From contig JAVUNC010000006.1 of NCBI GenBank assembly GCA_032173965.1, forward strand, positions 40,953,870 through 41,017,869: a stretch of DNA of 64,000 bases, read 5' to 3'. Positions within the stretch are counted from its first letter, which is position 1; each line of letters begins with the position of its first letter. Positions 24,401-51,600 of this stretch are shown here, piece by piece. Under the pieces are notes generated by a model. The model ran no database searches and was not told where the DNA came from. It saw nothing but the letters and a program-made list of their open reading frames with translations. This stretch comes from Sitta carolinensis (lineage: Eukaryota > Chordata > Aves > Passeriformes > Sittidae). Both the position numbers and the translations under genes were made by a program.

Positions 24401-25800
24401 GATAGACAGTTGTGACCATCTCATCTCTGTGTTAGATCCTCTGACTCCCCTGGTGCTGGAAAGCCATTTCATCAGTCGAGGAGGGAAGGAAGGAATATCC
24501 CCTCATCAAAAAGTGGACAACAGAGCAAAGGAGTCAGTTCAATCCTGGTAACCACTGACAAGGTGGCCACTGACACACACAGTTGCCACAGCTGCAGTAC
24601 TGCCCCATGAGAAGATGTGATTGCCTAGGAGCAACCGTCACCCAGGTCTGATGCAACAGCTGAGAAAAAACCCTCCATGATTCTTTTAACATAAAAGTTA
24701 GTCATCACTGAGGTCAGGTTTTCACAGGGCTGATCTCTGCCCTCTGGAGCTTAACCTTTAGGTATGACTGATAGCACTGTGAATTCCAAAAGAGCTAAGA
24801 GAAGGGAGATGAGGGCAAGGAGAAAGGGGCACTCCTTAGAGACAAGGCCATTTGCTACGGAAACACACTAATGTGTCTTCTGTCATCCCTGAGAGCATAT
24901 ACACTGATTTTGTGAAGTATGAATTATATGGACCACTGAGCAGGTAGCAGCAGAGCAAAGATTAAGGAGATGAAGGAGGATGAAGGAAGAGAAGAAGGGC
25001 TGGGTGGCAGGACACTGGCAGAACAAAGCTACTAGGAATATGGGAAGAGGGACCCACAGGGTAAGTGCAGAAGCCCAAAGGCTCTGCAGAAGAAATGGCA
25101 TCAAGAGGATGGTAGGTGAGAAACACTCAAGTATGGAAGGCATGACAGCTCATAGGATCTCTCATCTCTAATCACCAGGCTTGATCAGAAATTTACTTGT
25201 TCTGAAATATTTCATAACTCAAGAGTTTTGGGTTATGAAACCAGATTCCAGTCCAAACCTGAAAAAAAAAAAAAAGTTTGTTGGTTTCTGTATTAAAACG
25301 GGAGTCACTGAGAAGCCAGAGAGGGTCCATTCACTGACACAGCTCATTGCTTTCTTGAAGTCCCTCCCTGTGCCTGGGTTTCGCACTGCTCTGTTCCCGT
25401 TCCTGCAGCAGGGACGGGAGCGCTCACTGCCGTTCACCATCCCGCTGGGGATCGCTGCCTAATCCCAACGTCCCGGCTTGAGAAATCCCCTGCGATGGCC
25501 ACTGCGGGCTGTGTGGCCTTTGGAAGCAACCTGAAACTTCATTGCTCACCCTAAAATAAGACGAATATGCAGAATTAGTACTGGTACTTCTTTCTTATTT
25601 CCCCTGTAACATGCGGGCAATACCTGCTGCCCACGGCGCCTGTCCCATAGCCTCTGGGACCTCCAGAGGGATCAGTTAGTGCCTGTCCAGCTCCTTCCTC
25701 AAGAGAGGCGTTAGTGCCCGCGTTCTCCAGCCCTGAGGCCTATGGCTCGGCCGCGGCCGCTGCCCGGCACCGCGCTGCGCCTCTGCGAGGACCTGAGGCG
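18464..25800. other. Intergenic DNA between VRTN and ABCD4
   Basis: About 7.3 kb lying between two genes that point away from each other. I see no conserved coding sequence. The longer open frames, for example the 238-codon minus-strand frame at 22040-22756, have no domain and ordinary composition. A 13-base A run lies at about 25262-25274. Any divergent noncoding transcript starting in the CpG island at 18.3 kb would run through here. Confidence 0.55.
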
Positions 25801-25808
25801 GCGCCCGG

Positions 25809-26419
25809 CGGCAACCGCCCGCCCGCCCGCCCGGCACCGCCCGCCCGGCACCGCCCGGCACCGCCCGGCACCGCCCGCCCGCCCGCTCGGCACCGCCCGC
25901 CCGGCACCGCCCGCCCGGCACCGCCCGGCACCGCCCGGCACCGCCCGGCACCGCCCGCGCCCGCCCGCTCGGCACCGCCCGCCCGGCACCGCCCGGCACC
26001 GCCCGGCACCGCCCGCACCGCCCGCCCGCCCGCCCGGCACCGCCCGCCCGGCACCGCCCGCCCGGCACCGCCCGGCACCGCCCGGCACCGCCCGGCACCG
26101 CCCGCCCGGCACCGCCCGCCCGCCCGCTCGGCACCGCCCGCCCGGCACCGCCCGCCCGGCACCGCCCGGCACCGCCCGCCCGGCACCGCCCGCCCGGCAC
26201 CGCCCGCTCGGCACCGCCCGCCCGGCACCGCCCGCTCGGCACCGCCCGCCCGGCACCGCCCTCGGCACCGCCCGCCCGCCCGGCACCGCCCGCCCGGCAC
26301 CGCCCGCCCGGCACCGCCCGCCCGCTCGGCACCGCCCGCCCGGCACCGCCCGCTCGGCACCGCCCGCCCGGCACCGCCCGCCCGGCACCGCCCGCCCGGC
26401 ACCGCCCGCCCGGCACCGC
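25809..26419. repeat. GC-rich minisatellite, 10/14/18-bp units
   Basis: About 610 bases of tandem repeat built on CCGCCCGGCA (10 bp), with longer 14- and 18-bp variants in which the CCGC tetramer is repeated (CCGCCCGCCCGGCA) or carries a T (CCGCTCGGCA). The arrangement is thus a tetramer expansion nested in a minisatellite. The minus strand is rich in GGGCGGGCGGGCGG runs that could form G-quadruplexes, with the plus strand C-rich. The basic unit contains no stop codon in any of the six frames, which explains the very long artefactual open frames on both strands. It ends about 290 bases upstream of the ABCD4 start codon. Its length in the assembly may be unreliable. Confidence 0.95.
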
Positions 26420-26463
26420 CGTGTGGGGCGGGGCGGCCGCTGACCACGCGCACCGCACGGCGC

Positions 26464-26515
26464 CGCCAGGGGGCGCTATGCCCGCGGTCAGCGCGGTCTC
26501 TCGCCAGGGGGCGCT
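26464..26515 (+). promoter_or_regulatory. Tandem CTCF-type binding sites
   Basis: Two near-identical copies of CGCCAGGGGGCGCT, at 26464-26477 (followed by A) and 26502-26515, are 38 bases apart on the same strand. Both match the core of the well-known vertebrate CTCF consensus CCAGGGGGCGCTA. They lie between the minisatellite and the ABCD4 start, in the promoter CpG island, where they could act as an insulator or loop anchor between the VRTN and ABCD4 domains. Confidence 0.65.
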
Positions 26516-26708
26516 CCGGCGGGCCGCGCGGAGAGGCGGTGCTGGCGGGCGGGCTCTGCCGTGGCGCCGCAGGCCGCAGTGGCGGCAGCGGGGCCGCCGC
26601 CGGGCGGGGCTGATGCAGGGCGAGGGGAGGTGGTGATGTTCCTGCCAGCGCCCGCGGGGGCGGGCCCGGCCCGGCCCGGCCCGCTCAGCTCCGCTCCGGC
26701 GGGCGGCG

Positions 26709-41655
<14,947 letters not shown>

Positions 41656-42240
41656 AAAAACACCCTTGTCTGGCCAGCCACAGAACCTGCACACATGTGG
41701 AAGAGCTCTCAATAGCAGACATGGAGCTGCCAAGCCAGCAGCTGTGTCAAACAGTGCAAGACCAGTTCTGGATTTTGATGACAGACACAGAGTATGTCTG
41801 AACTCATGGTGTGGAGTTCTGCCAAGAGTAGACACAACTATGCCATCCTTCTCCCAGCCTCCTGCCACCTGGCTTTCATGGGACAAAGGAGCTGAGCTGC
41901 TGGGCCTCCCTGAGAGAAGTTGCTGCCTCGTGGGTCTTGTAGAAACAATAGCCAGAGAAACTTCCACTTTGTTCAGGATACATTGGTGTGAGGCTAGAAT
42001 GCAGCCTCATTTTCTGCCCTCTGTGCCTTGCTAGGAGCTCTGTCTTTGATACACAGCTCCACAGAACAGATTTATGTACCTTGTGGCTCTGTCAAAAATT
42101 GTGTTTTCCAGCAGGAGACAAGGGGAGGAAAATGCTAGCACAGAGGAGGGACATGTCTCTGCTTTTATAACATACAACTACAGTATGTTATTATGAAAGG
42201 AACATTTTTAAATATGTATTAAAATCTGGGGCCAGTTTTC
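41656..42240 (+). other. ABCD4: ABCD4 3'UTR with ATTAAA signal
   Basis: Noncoding sequence after the ABCD4 TGA. A poly(A) signal variant ATTAAA lies at 42218-42223 with a T-rich downstream stretch (GTTTTTATGG), so the transcript probably ends near 42240. The ACSS gene on the opposite strand stops at 42699, leaving about 450 bases between the two converging ends. Confidence 0.5.
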
Positions 42241-42698
42241 AAACTGTTTTTATGGAGAAGAATCAATATTTGTTAACCAGACTGTTGCATGCTTTCTTTC
42301 TGGGGTTTGCTTTGGAGGAGATGCTTGTATATTGTCAATAGTCCTGGACAAGACTATTGCTAAAGAGCAGAGCAGAGGTAGGAGTAGTATCCCTATCCAG
42401 GATACCTACCGCTGCAGCTACTGCAAGGCACAAGAAGCCTCAAAGAGGGCTTTCTCTGCTTTCATGGAATGAAACAGCTTGTCTCCCCTTACTCTTCTGC
42501 TTATATGTTCTCTCCTCTGTCGACATGGTTGTATAGAGACAAGTTTTGAGGGTCTCTTGTGTTGTGGAGCAGTTACTCCAAGACCACAGCAGAGGTGTGA
42601 TCTGAGAACTTACTTGCCACCACTTGCTTAGTGGCTTTTCTGGATGTTTCCCTGGTTTTGCAGTGAAGGAGGAGGAGGTGGCTGCTGGCAGAGCCAAG

Positions 42699-45600
42699 CT
42701 AGCGGTCCTTCTGCTGCTCCACAAGGTGCTTGTGTCCCTCTATGATCTGCTGCACAGCCTCATGGTCATCCAGGGTAGTTAGGTCCCCAAGTTCACTGGC
42801 CTTGTCCTCCACAATTTTCCGTAGCACCCGACGCATAATCTTACCCGAGCGTGTCTTGGGCAGCCGTTTTATGACCTGTGATGGGAGGAGCAGAGTCAAG
42901 GCTGAGGGAAAGGGCTCGGCCAATCTGCCCGTGTGGGTATTGGACCAGTTTGCTTGTGTTACCTGAACGTAATCTGGAGCTGCATACTTAGTGATCTTCT
43001 TTGTGATGAGCTCTTGCAGCTCGGCAGCAAGAGTCTCCTGTGTGTAGCCACTGTCCTTCTTCAGCACAACAAACATGTAGACTCCTGGCAGAAGGACCAC
43101 CAGGTTACTGAGCATGGTGCATACCTGAGTATACCCCTGAGAACCCTGCCTGGATGTAGTGCCAGGAGAGTCCTCTCTACTGGTAGTCCCGGGATGCTCT
43201 GTAGCCAAAATTTTGCGTGCTTTTGGCCACACAGAAGCACTGCTGCTGCCACCTTACGCTGCTCCCACCCTATGCAAAGCCTCGCTGGTCTGTGGTGCAG
43301 GTGCAGGTTGTGATGGCTGTGCTGACATCCCCGCTAACATGCTATATGATGTGGACACAGCATTGCTACCTCTGCCACTTCCACTGCAGTGCCATAGCCC
43401 CAGGAAATGTATTGAGGCAGGAAAGAAAGCATCTTACCTTCTCCCTTGATCTCATGTGGGTAGCCAATGACAGCAGACTCTGCCACTGCTGCATGGTGAG
43501 TCTGGAAGAGAGAAGGGCAGGGGTTTGACTCTGCTTTTGGCAGGCTGGCTGCCACCTGGAGCTGCCCTGACCTGACTTGGCTGCTGCAGCCCACAATAAT
43601 GCAGAGAGATAAGGAAGGGCCTCAGATGGCCTCTGCTCTTTTTCTTTCCAGCCTCAGTAGGTCTGCAAGCACTAGTCTTTTCCTCCTTGACTGCTTTAGT
43701 TTGGATAGTTTTATTCCCACTCACATCTCTTACCACAATATCCTCCACCTCTGCAGTGCCCAGCCGGTGTCCGCTGATGCTAATGATGTCGTCCAGCCGT
43801 CCTGTTAGCTGGTAGTAGCCCTCACTGGTACGATACACACCATCCCCAGTGAAGAAAAATCCTGCAGTAGCCAGAACCATGCCATAGTCACTTGTTAGAG
43901 GGAGCATGTGAGCTCTTCAGCAGCCATACTCTTACATTTCCCTTCCTCCTCTCTGTTGGCTTCAGGGCCCATGTACTCTGCTTCTTGCTCAACTGCTCAG
44001 GATAAATGTGCCTACCTTCCCTGTTAACCTTCTGTCTCTGTTGGTACCTGCTCTATCATCAGGCTCCTGCCTTCATTCTATAGTGTACTGGCTAATGCTG
44101 TGCCTGTCTCATCACCATATGCTGGGAGCACTTTGCTCCAGTGCAGGTGCCTCTGGTCTTGCTGCTTCTTCCTTTCACATTACATCAAGACACACACAGT
44201 CTTAGCTTGCTCAGTGCCTCTGGGTGAGTCACAGAGGCTGACAGGGTTTACAAGAGACGCAGCAAGAGGTCCATGCTCAAGGGGACTGGGGGCAGTCCCT
44301 TGACAAATCCACTGCCTTAAAACAATGTGTGATCCAGTTGGGAAGGTTGGTGAGGGGCCTGTGATACCAGGCCTGGGGAGATGAAAGGCCTCAGGCATGT
44401 GGAGGGTCTTTGGAAGAACAAAGGAGCAGCTCCTGAATCCTGCCTCCATACAGAAAGCCAACAAGCAGATCCAACCATACCCAATCAAATGCATGCAAGT
44501 GACCTGCCACCTGTTTTCCTTACCTCGATAAGGAGTCAGGTAAGTTTCCAGAAATCTCTTGTGGTCATTGTAAATGGTTCGTGCCATACCGGGCCAGGCT
44601 TGTGAGATGCAAAGAGCTCCAGAGACATCATTTTCCAGAAGGACATTTCCCTGTAAAACAGTTAGATTGTAGTAACCATGGTTGAAGATACTTGGGCTGT
44701 TTTAACATCCCTGTGATAGAAATGTCAGGGAGGGCAGTGAGGAGGGTCCTGTGTGCCTCACTTCAACAGAAAAGGCTTAGTCTCTCCCAGCATATGTCTG
44801 CAACAAACTGCCTCCCATGGTGGGATGCAGAGCCTCTCCAGGGAGCCTGGCTGTCCCTGCCTAGCCCCGTCCTTCCTGGAAAGATGTGCTGGGAGCCCAA
44901 ACACAGTCTCTCTTGTCAGGACAGTGCAAGCTAGACAACTCAACTTCTGCACTAGCCACAAGACCAACTTTCCTGTTTGTCCCTTCCCAGTAAGAAATGT
45001 TCCTGTCTAGCAGAGATGAGCAGGAAAGACATCCTTACAGATTTCCACTCCCACAGCAAGTACACACTGCAAGTACCTGGGGGAAAGGGGGCTGAGCCAG
45101 CACCTGGACTGCAGGTTATAAACATACCTTGTCATCCAAGAGGGAGGGGCTGATCCCAAAAAAGGGTCTCATAGCCATGCCTGGAAGGATTTCAGCTCCA
45201 GGATTAGAAGGACGAGGTGAGATACAGATGCCTCCTGTTTCTGAAGGAAAAGAAAATGTAGTGCTCATCAAAATCAGAGACAAGAGGAACACCAGTTAGC
45301 ACTGTTTGGCCAACAGCCTTTGCCCTGTCCCTTACTACACACTGCACAGACTGGGGCTGGCTTTGCCAGAGAGCTGGGAAAGGAAATCTGCAGAAGGATG
45401 ATTGTGCTCATTTAATTCAGCAGGGATCTGTTGAGATGTACCCTCAAATCCCCGTGTTTATCTGGGTTAGCTTTAAAGACCATTTTTCTCTTTTACGTTG
45501 GGTGCTCATGGGCCCTTACAGCCTTGCTCATACAAGACTGTCAGCAATGACCACTATCACTTGGCCAGCAAAGTAGCAGGTCACTCTTAAAGCCTGAGAG

Positions 45601-48600
45601 AGCAGAAGCTGGAACAAGGAATCGTATGCATCTCACCAGTTTGCCACCAAGTGTCCACTACAGGGCATCGTGTCTCACCGACCACGCGGAAGTACCATTC
45701 CCACGCCTCCTTGTTGATAGGTTCCCCCACTGCAAGGATAAAGACAAGGGGGCAGAGCTGAAATAGTGCAGTCTCCTGACTGGGGTCTCACATGCTGCTA
45801 CTTTTGGCATTTTTGGGAAGAGGCACAATGTGATGTCCAAGGATTTGCTGTCCCAGCCCATGATGCTGCATTTACCTGAGCCAAGCAGTTTAAGAGAAGA
45901 GCGGTCATACTTCTTCACCCATTCATCACCGTATCTCAGGAGCAGGCGGATGGCAGTGGGTGCCCCATAGAACTGGTTAATTCTTAACCTCTCTACTGTT
46001 TCCCAATAGCGGCCTGGAATGGAAACAGGGCCAGTAAGCATCCTCCCACAGATCCTCCCAGCCCAACACCAAGGCTGAGAAAGAGGTGAGAGCAAAGACT
46101 CTCCAGCAGTGCCAGGACGCTCAGCCAAGTTAATCATGTGATGGTAAGGACAGAAGCAGTTCAGGAGCAGCAGCCCCTTTTTCTTCACATCACCTAGCTC
46201 TGCTACCATTCCTTCTGCAGGAATGGGATTAACAGCTCCACCCCTGGAGAAGAAGCAGAGGAAAAGACTCTTCCCCTTGCAGCTACTGGGGACAGCCCAC
46301 ACGCTACTGCTGAAACAACAGCGCCTCTGGTGCTCATGCCTGGCATCAAGCCACCAGCTCCCTGCCTGCTGTGGATCTCAGGGTGCTGTGGAATGTCCCA
46401 CAGCACCTCACTCACCAGGGTTAGGATAGACAGGAGTGCTCTCAAAAAGGACAGTGGTGCCACCATTGCAGAGGGGGCCGTAGACCACATAGGTGTGTCC
46501 CGTGATCCAGCCGATGTCTGCCACACAGCCAAAGATATCCCTGTCCTGGTAGTCGAACACATACTGAACAAGAAAAGAGAGGCAGTGAAGGGTTTCATCT
46601 GGGCCTGCACTCCTGTCAAGGGGCACAACAGGGAGCAGTGTACTCTATCAGCCCTAACATTACTGCCTTCTGTCTTCCTACCACCCCTGCAGGGAGACCT
46701 TCTTCCTGCAGAGTTTTTAAAATAAAATCAGAAAAAAATAAACTAAGTTAAATAAAATTGAAGTTTAAAGAAACCAAAACTATGAAGATCTAGGAAACAG
46801 ACACTTAAAAAAAAAACCCCACAGCCAAATTTGCTCTTTTCCAATGGAGGGAGATACAGCCTTTCTTTCCTTTTGCTGGTATCTAGACAAGACTGATCCA
46901 AGTATCCTGTAGCATCAAAACAGAACCTTCTGGGTAAGAAAGGTGCCTCTGTACTCACATGACCATGTGGAAGAGAGGAGTTGTAGGCAAGGGCAAAGTG
47001 GTAGAGGACTCCATGAGCCTCCTGTAGGTGCTGCTGGACTCCAGATGGACAGTAAACACTCAAAATCCCCTAAGCTCAGCAAGGAACCCAGCACAGGAGC
47101 AGTGAGGCAGCAAGCAGAGGGACCATGTGATGCCTTGGCCCAGAGTAACCCTAGCCTGCCCACAAGAGTTGGAATCTCTCCATCTCAGCTGGGTGAGTGC
47201 AGTGCTGTGCCTGCAGGGACAAAGCAAAACAAGCTTTCCCCCCTGCCCCATTCCTCATGAGACCCTTGGCTGCAAGGCTGGAACATGAAGGAACGATTAC
47301 CCTGTGCAGGGCAGAGCTGGGTGCTGTCATATTGGCAGCAACACAACCAGCTTCCTAAAGCACTCATCTTCATTTCATTAACTCAGTGACAGGAAGGCTT
47401 CCTAGGGGGCCACCCTCCCACTAGCCTATCACTTCTTGCTGTTTCCTCTGTTTTCTGTAGTTTCAGACCTGCTCATTTCTTCCTGCAGCTCCCTGCTGAC
47501 TTCCATCTGGGGATTCCGAGGCCTCACATGTTCTGAGGTGCCATAATGGAAGCTTCTTCTGGTTCTTCTGTCTCTTTTTAGTGGAGCAGTGAGTTATGGT
47601 ACCATCAGTCTGCCCCATCCTACTGAGGGACCATGTTTTCAGTACTCCTGGGATCTAACATGGCCACATGCTGCTTACCCCTGCATTGCCATTCTGAGAT
47701 GACAGCTCTGGCTCTTGCAAACCTACTCTGATGGTCTTGAAAGGGTCACCCATCATACTGGGCACAGCGTCACCAGAAAGCCAAGGGCTTCCGCACCTCT
47801 GGCACACACCCCAGGAGGTATGGGCTTCAGCACTCACAGCCAACAGAGAAGACCCAGCCAGCCCTGAGCTTGCTGTCACAAGGTGTGTGGTCTGAAGTGC
47901 TACTGGAACTGCAGTCATGCTCAGGAAGAGCCAGATCCAAATCGAAGGGACTGTTCAGGTAAGAACTCCCTCTTACATGGAACCTCATATTATGTCATAG
48001 GAATGCTTCTTCCAACCACTCCTACATCTAAAGGCACCTCTGTGCTGGGCTCAGTGCCCTTTTATCCAGTTCTGAGTTTGCTTTGGGCATGTGTCATGGT
48101 TAAAGGCTTTCCTCTTCCCAAAGATGACCCACACTCTTCAGATATAGACCCTTTGTCATGAGGGCACTCACCAGCTTTTACAGGTGTTGTCAGATGTGCT
48201 CCTCTCAGAAGCACTGCCTTTGATGTCCCACCTGAGCTGGGGTAGTTACACTTAGGAAAAGCCACAGTTTCTAGGAACCAATTGGCTTTTTCCTCCTAAG
48301 CCAGTAACATAAAATTACTCTTGCAAGGCTGAGCATCCTATTCAATGGTTCTGTTTAGTGTAGGACAACAAAAGAAGAAAGCCAAGAAGGTAGCCCACAG
48401 TAGTATGTATTTGGGAGACTCTGCTAAGGAGCACTACCTGTAGCCAGATGTGGTCTGCTGGGGCTTGGAGGGCTTCCTAGAGGCTTTGCACTGGATGAAG
48501 ATGAGGTCGTAATGCAACAAGGAACATGTTTTCCCTGCACTGCCTATGAACTACTGGCTCATGAACACTTTGTGGCTGGGATCCATTACCTTGTGTGTGA

Positions 48601-51600
48601 GAGCAGCAAACAGCAAGTAACCAGCTTGGGAATGAACCAAGCCCTTGGGTTTGCCAGTACTGCCTGATGTGTAGAGAAGAAATAACATGTCTTCGCTGTC
48701 CATTACAGCAGGCTCACAGCATGCATCCTCCTTCATCATCTCCTGCAGGAAAGAGCACAGCAGTTCTCTCAGGGTCTCACAGCCTCCCCTGTGTCATCCC
48801 CACACCTGCTTGTGCACCTCTGTCCCAAGTCTCTCTCCCCTCTGAGCACCTGTGCCACTCTACTCCCCATAAACATCCTCCAGAAGAAACACATGGGAGG
48901 GGCTTACCTGTTCAGTAGTTGTGCTCCATGTTGGCAGCCTAGCCACCCCATGTGCTCTGGATAACAGGCACATGCCAGGTCCACCAGCAGACCCACATGT
49001 GACGGTGTAGTGTCAGTTCAAGGCTGGATTCACAAAGTGGCAGTCCTTGTTTTGTGTGTTTCTAGGCTCTGGCTTGCACTGCCTGCCCATGACAGGCTTG
49101 GAAGTGTGGGAAGACACACCAGTTGCCCATCCTAATGGCTACTGGGACTGTCCTGAACTTGTGTGCAGCTCTGACTGCCACTGCTGCTATGGGACAATGT
49201 CCCGAAATCCTATCAATGCCAGCAAAACTGCCATGGCCAGGCAAGATCCTCTCTCCAGATAGTGTCCCTGCACCAAGAGCAAGCACTTTGCCCAGGAGAA
49301 GTGGCAGAATTTCTGGGCAGCCTCTCACCTCCTCCAGGGGCACATCTAGAGCTGTCATGGGAACCCTGCTGGTGGTCCTCATGGAAACCAGAACCCGTTT
49401 CACTCCAGGGCACTGCTTCACAGCCTGGTCCACTGTCTTCTTTAGCTCGATAATCTTGCCACCTCTTAGCCCCTGGTTCACTGTAATCACCGTCTCTGAC
49501 TGGGCTGCAGAAGATAGAAGAGCCACATAAACAACTCTGCCCCTCTCCACCAATCACAGAGTAGTTTGGCTGTACCATGACTTTTCACCTCTGTCTCCCA
49601 GCTGTTAGAACTCATCTCCTTCATTTAGCAAAAACAGCAGCTTTGCATCTTGGTTTCCCACTAATTTCTGCTTGTGTTGCATCCCCTTACAAGAGACCTT
49701 GTATCCCAGTCCTTCAGTCCCATGGATGAAAGAGAAAACCTCTTCATCCCATGGTGTGGAAGGTATATAATGAGCTCATGCCATTTATTGGGTTGCTAGT
49801 ACCTGCTCCATGACTATACATTATGTCAGGATACCCTCAGAGAGTCCAGGGAGTCTCACTCAGAAAACCTTTGCCATCCACACAACCCTGAGCTCCCCTG
49901 AGCTGCTGAACCAACAAGCTCAGTGCTGTCCCTCAAGGGAAACACATCACTGTCACCCACTGCCTCTTACCATCCCGGATCCTGTCAGCAAGAGACTCTG
50001 CACTGAAGCCAGCAAACACCACAGCATGCACGGCCCCGATGCGGGCACAGGCCAGCATGCTAGCCACTGCCAGTGGGCACGGGGGCATGTAGATTGTCAC
50101 CCTGTCACCCCGCTTCACCCCTTGCCGTTTCAAGGTATTTCCCAGGCGGCACGTCAGCTCCAGCAGTTCCCTGCTCAAAAAAGCAATGACACAGTTAGAG
50201 ACTTTCTTGCAGATCTTACATGCATGCATAAAGATGGGGGGCCTCAGAATCACAAGGACACAGCTTATACCCCTACACACCCTAACCCTCCTCACTCTAG
50301 AATACCATGAGAGAGCTGTAAAAATCAGTGGGAAGGAAAGAAGACAGTCTCTAACATAGACCACTATTTATGGAAAAGACATAAATTAGAATTATTTCTG
50401 TACAACAACAGCCGCTGGCAATTCCTCTGGCTCAGCAAACCCACACCACCTCAGCTGACTTTCTCAATGACAGCCTGCACATTTCTTAACAACCTGTACA
50501 ACCAGTGTGACACACTACCCAGCACAGCTGGAGGCTACATATGAGAAGTTAGATATCTATCCCAAAAACAGAGTCCCATGCTTTGCTAAAGCTGAGGTCA
50601 AGCAAGAACAACAGCTGAAGGAAAGCAGTGAGAAAAAAGATGCCTCTCCCAAGAAGTGTCCCTCCCAGAAACCACAGCTTGGCTGTCAGTGAGTCATTTA
50701 ACAGAAGGGCTCTCCATGCAAGGGGATTGGCAGGGGAGGCTGGTCATATTTGTTGTGTGAGGCCTGAAGTCAGAGACGGCAGAGGGACTTGTTTGGTGTG
50801 CAGAGGGATTTAAGTGAATTCTGTGGCAGTGACTCAGAGAGCAGGCAATTTAAGCTGGAAGGTGGGAGGCCTCAGACCAACCTAGCAGGGCAGGACAGGC
50901 AGCCCCCCCAGAGAACCAAATCCAGCAGCACTACTGACATGAGGATGAGCATGAGATTTCTCAACAGATTTGCAGCTGTGAATTTGCCTTTCTTGCAGAC
51001 CACTTACGCAGAAGTTTAGATAATAGGAGCCTGGGTGGAAAGGCACATGTGTGACTTTCATGTGTATCTTACCTACAAGCATTGCTCTACTGCCCCAAGG
51101 GGCTTATATCTGCCTCTCCAGCTGGGCAGGGACTCCTCAGGGCCCAGAAGATTTTTTCAGGGGGTAGGCTGAAGTTTCAGATTAGCACAAGCAAGCCAAC
51201 AGCCACCATACTCTGGATCTGTGTGAAGGGATTCTCTCAGATGACAGACATCAGCAAATCAGCCCTGTGCAGTGTTCATGCATGCTACAATATTACTGAC
51301 CTGTATGTTACCCGTACCTCCTCTCCAGGTTCATCCTTCTCCCAGATTAAAGCCACTTTGTCTGGGGCTACGTGGACATGACGGTCCAGACAATTCACTG
51401 GAAAGGAAAACCCAGTATCGACAGAGCAACCCTCAGTATCCCTTACCTCTCATAAAGCTAGCACTGACAGTCCCATTTTCAGGTCAAAGTCAGGGCTGTG
51501 TTTGAGTCTTCTCAGCATTAGCCTTGGACAAACTTTGTGGATACCAGCCAGGAGATCACAAGCACCATCCCCAACCTGTTATGCTCCTTACCACTCCAAT

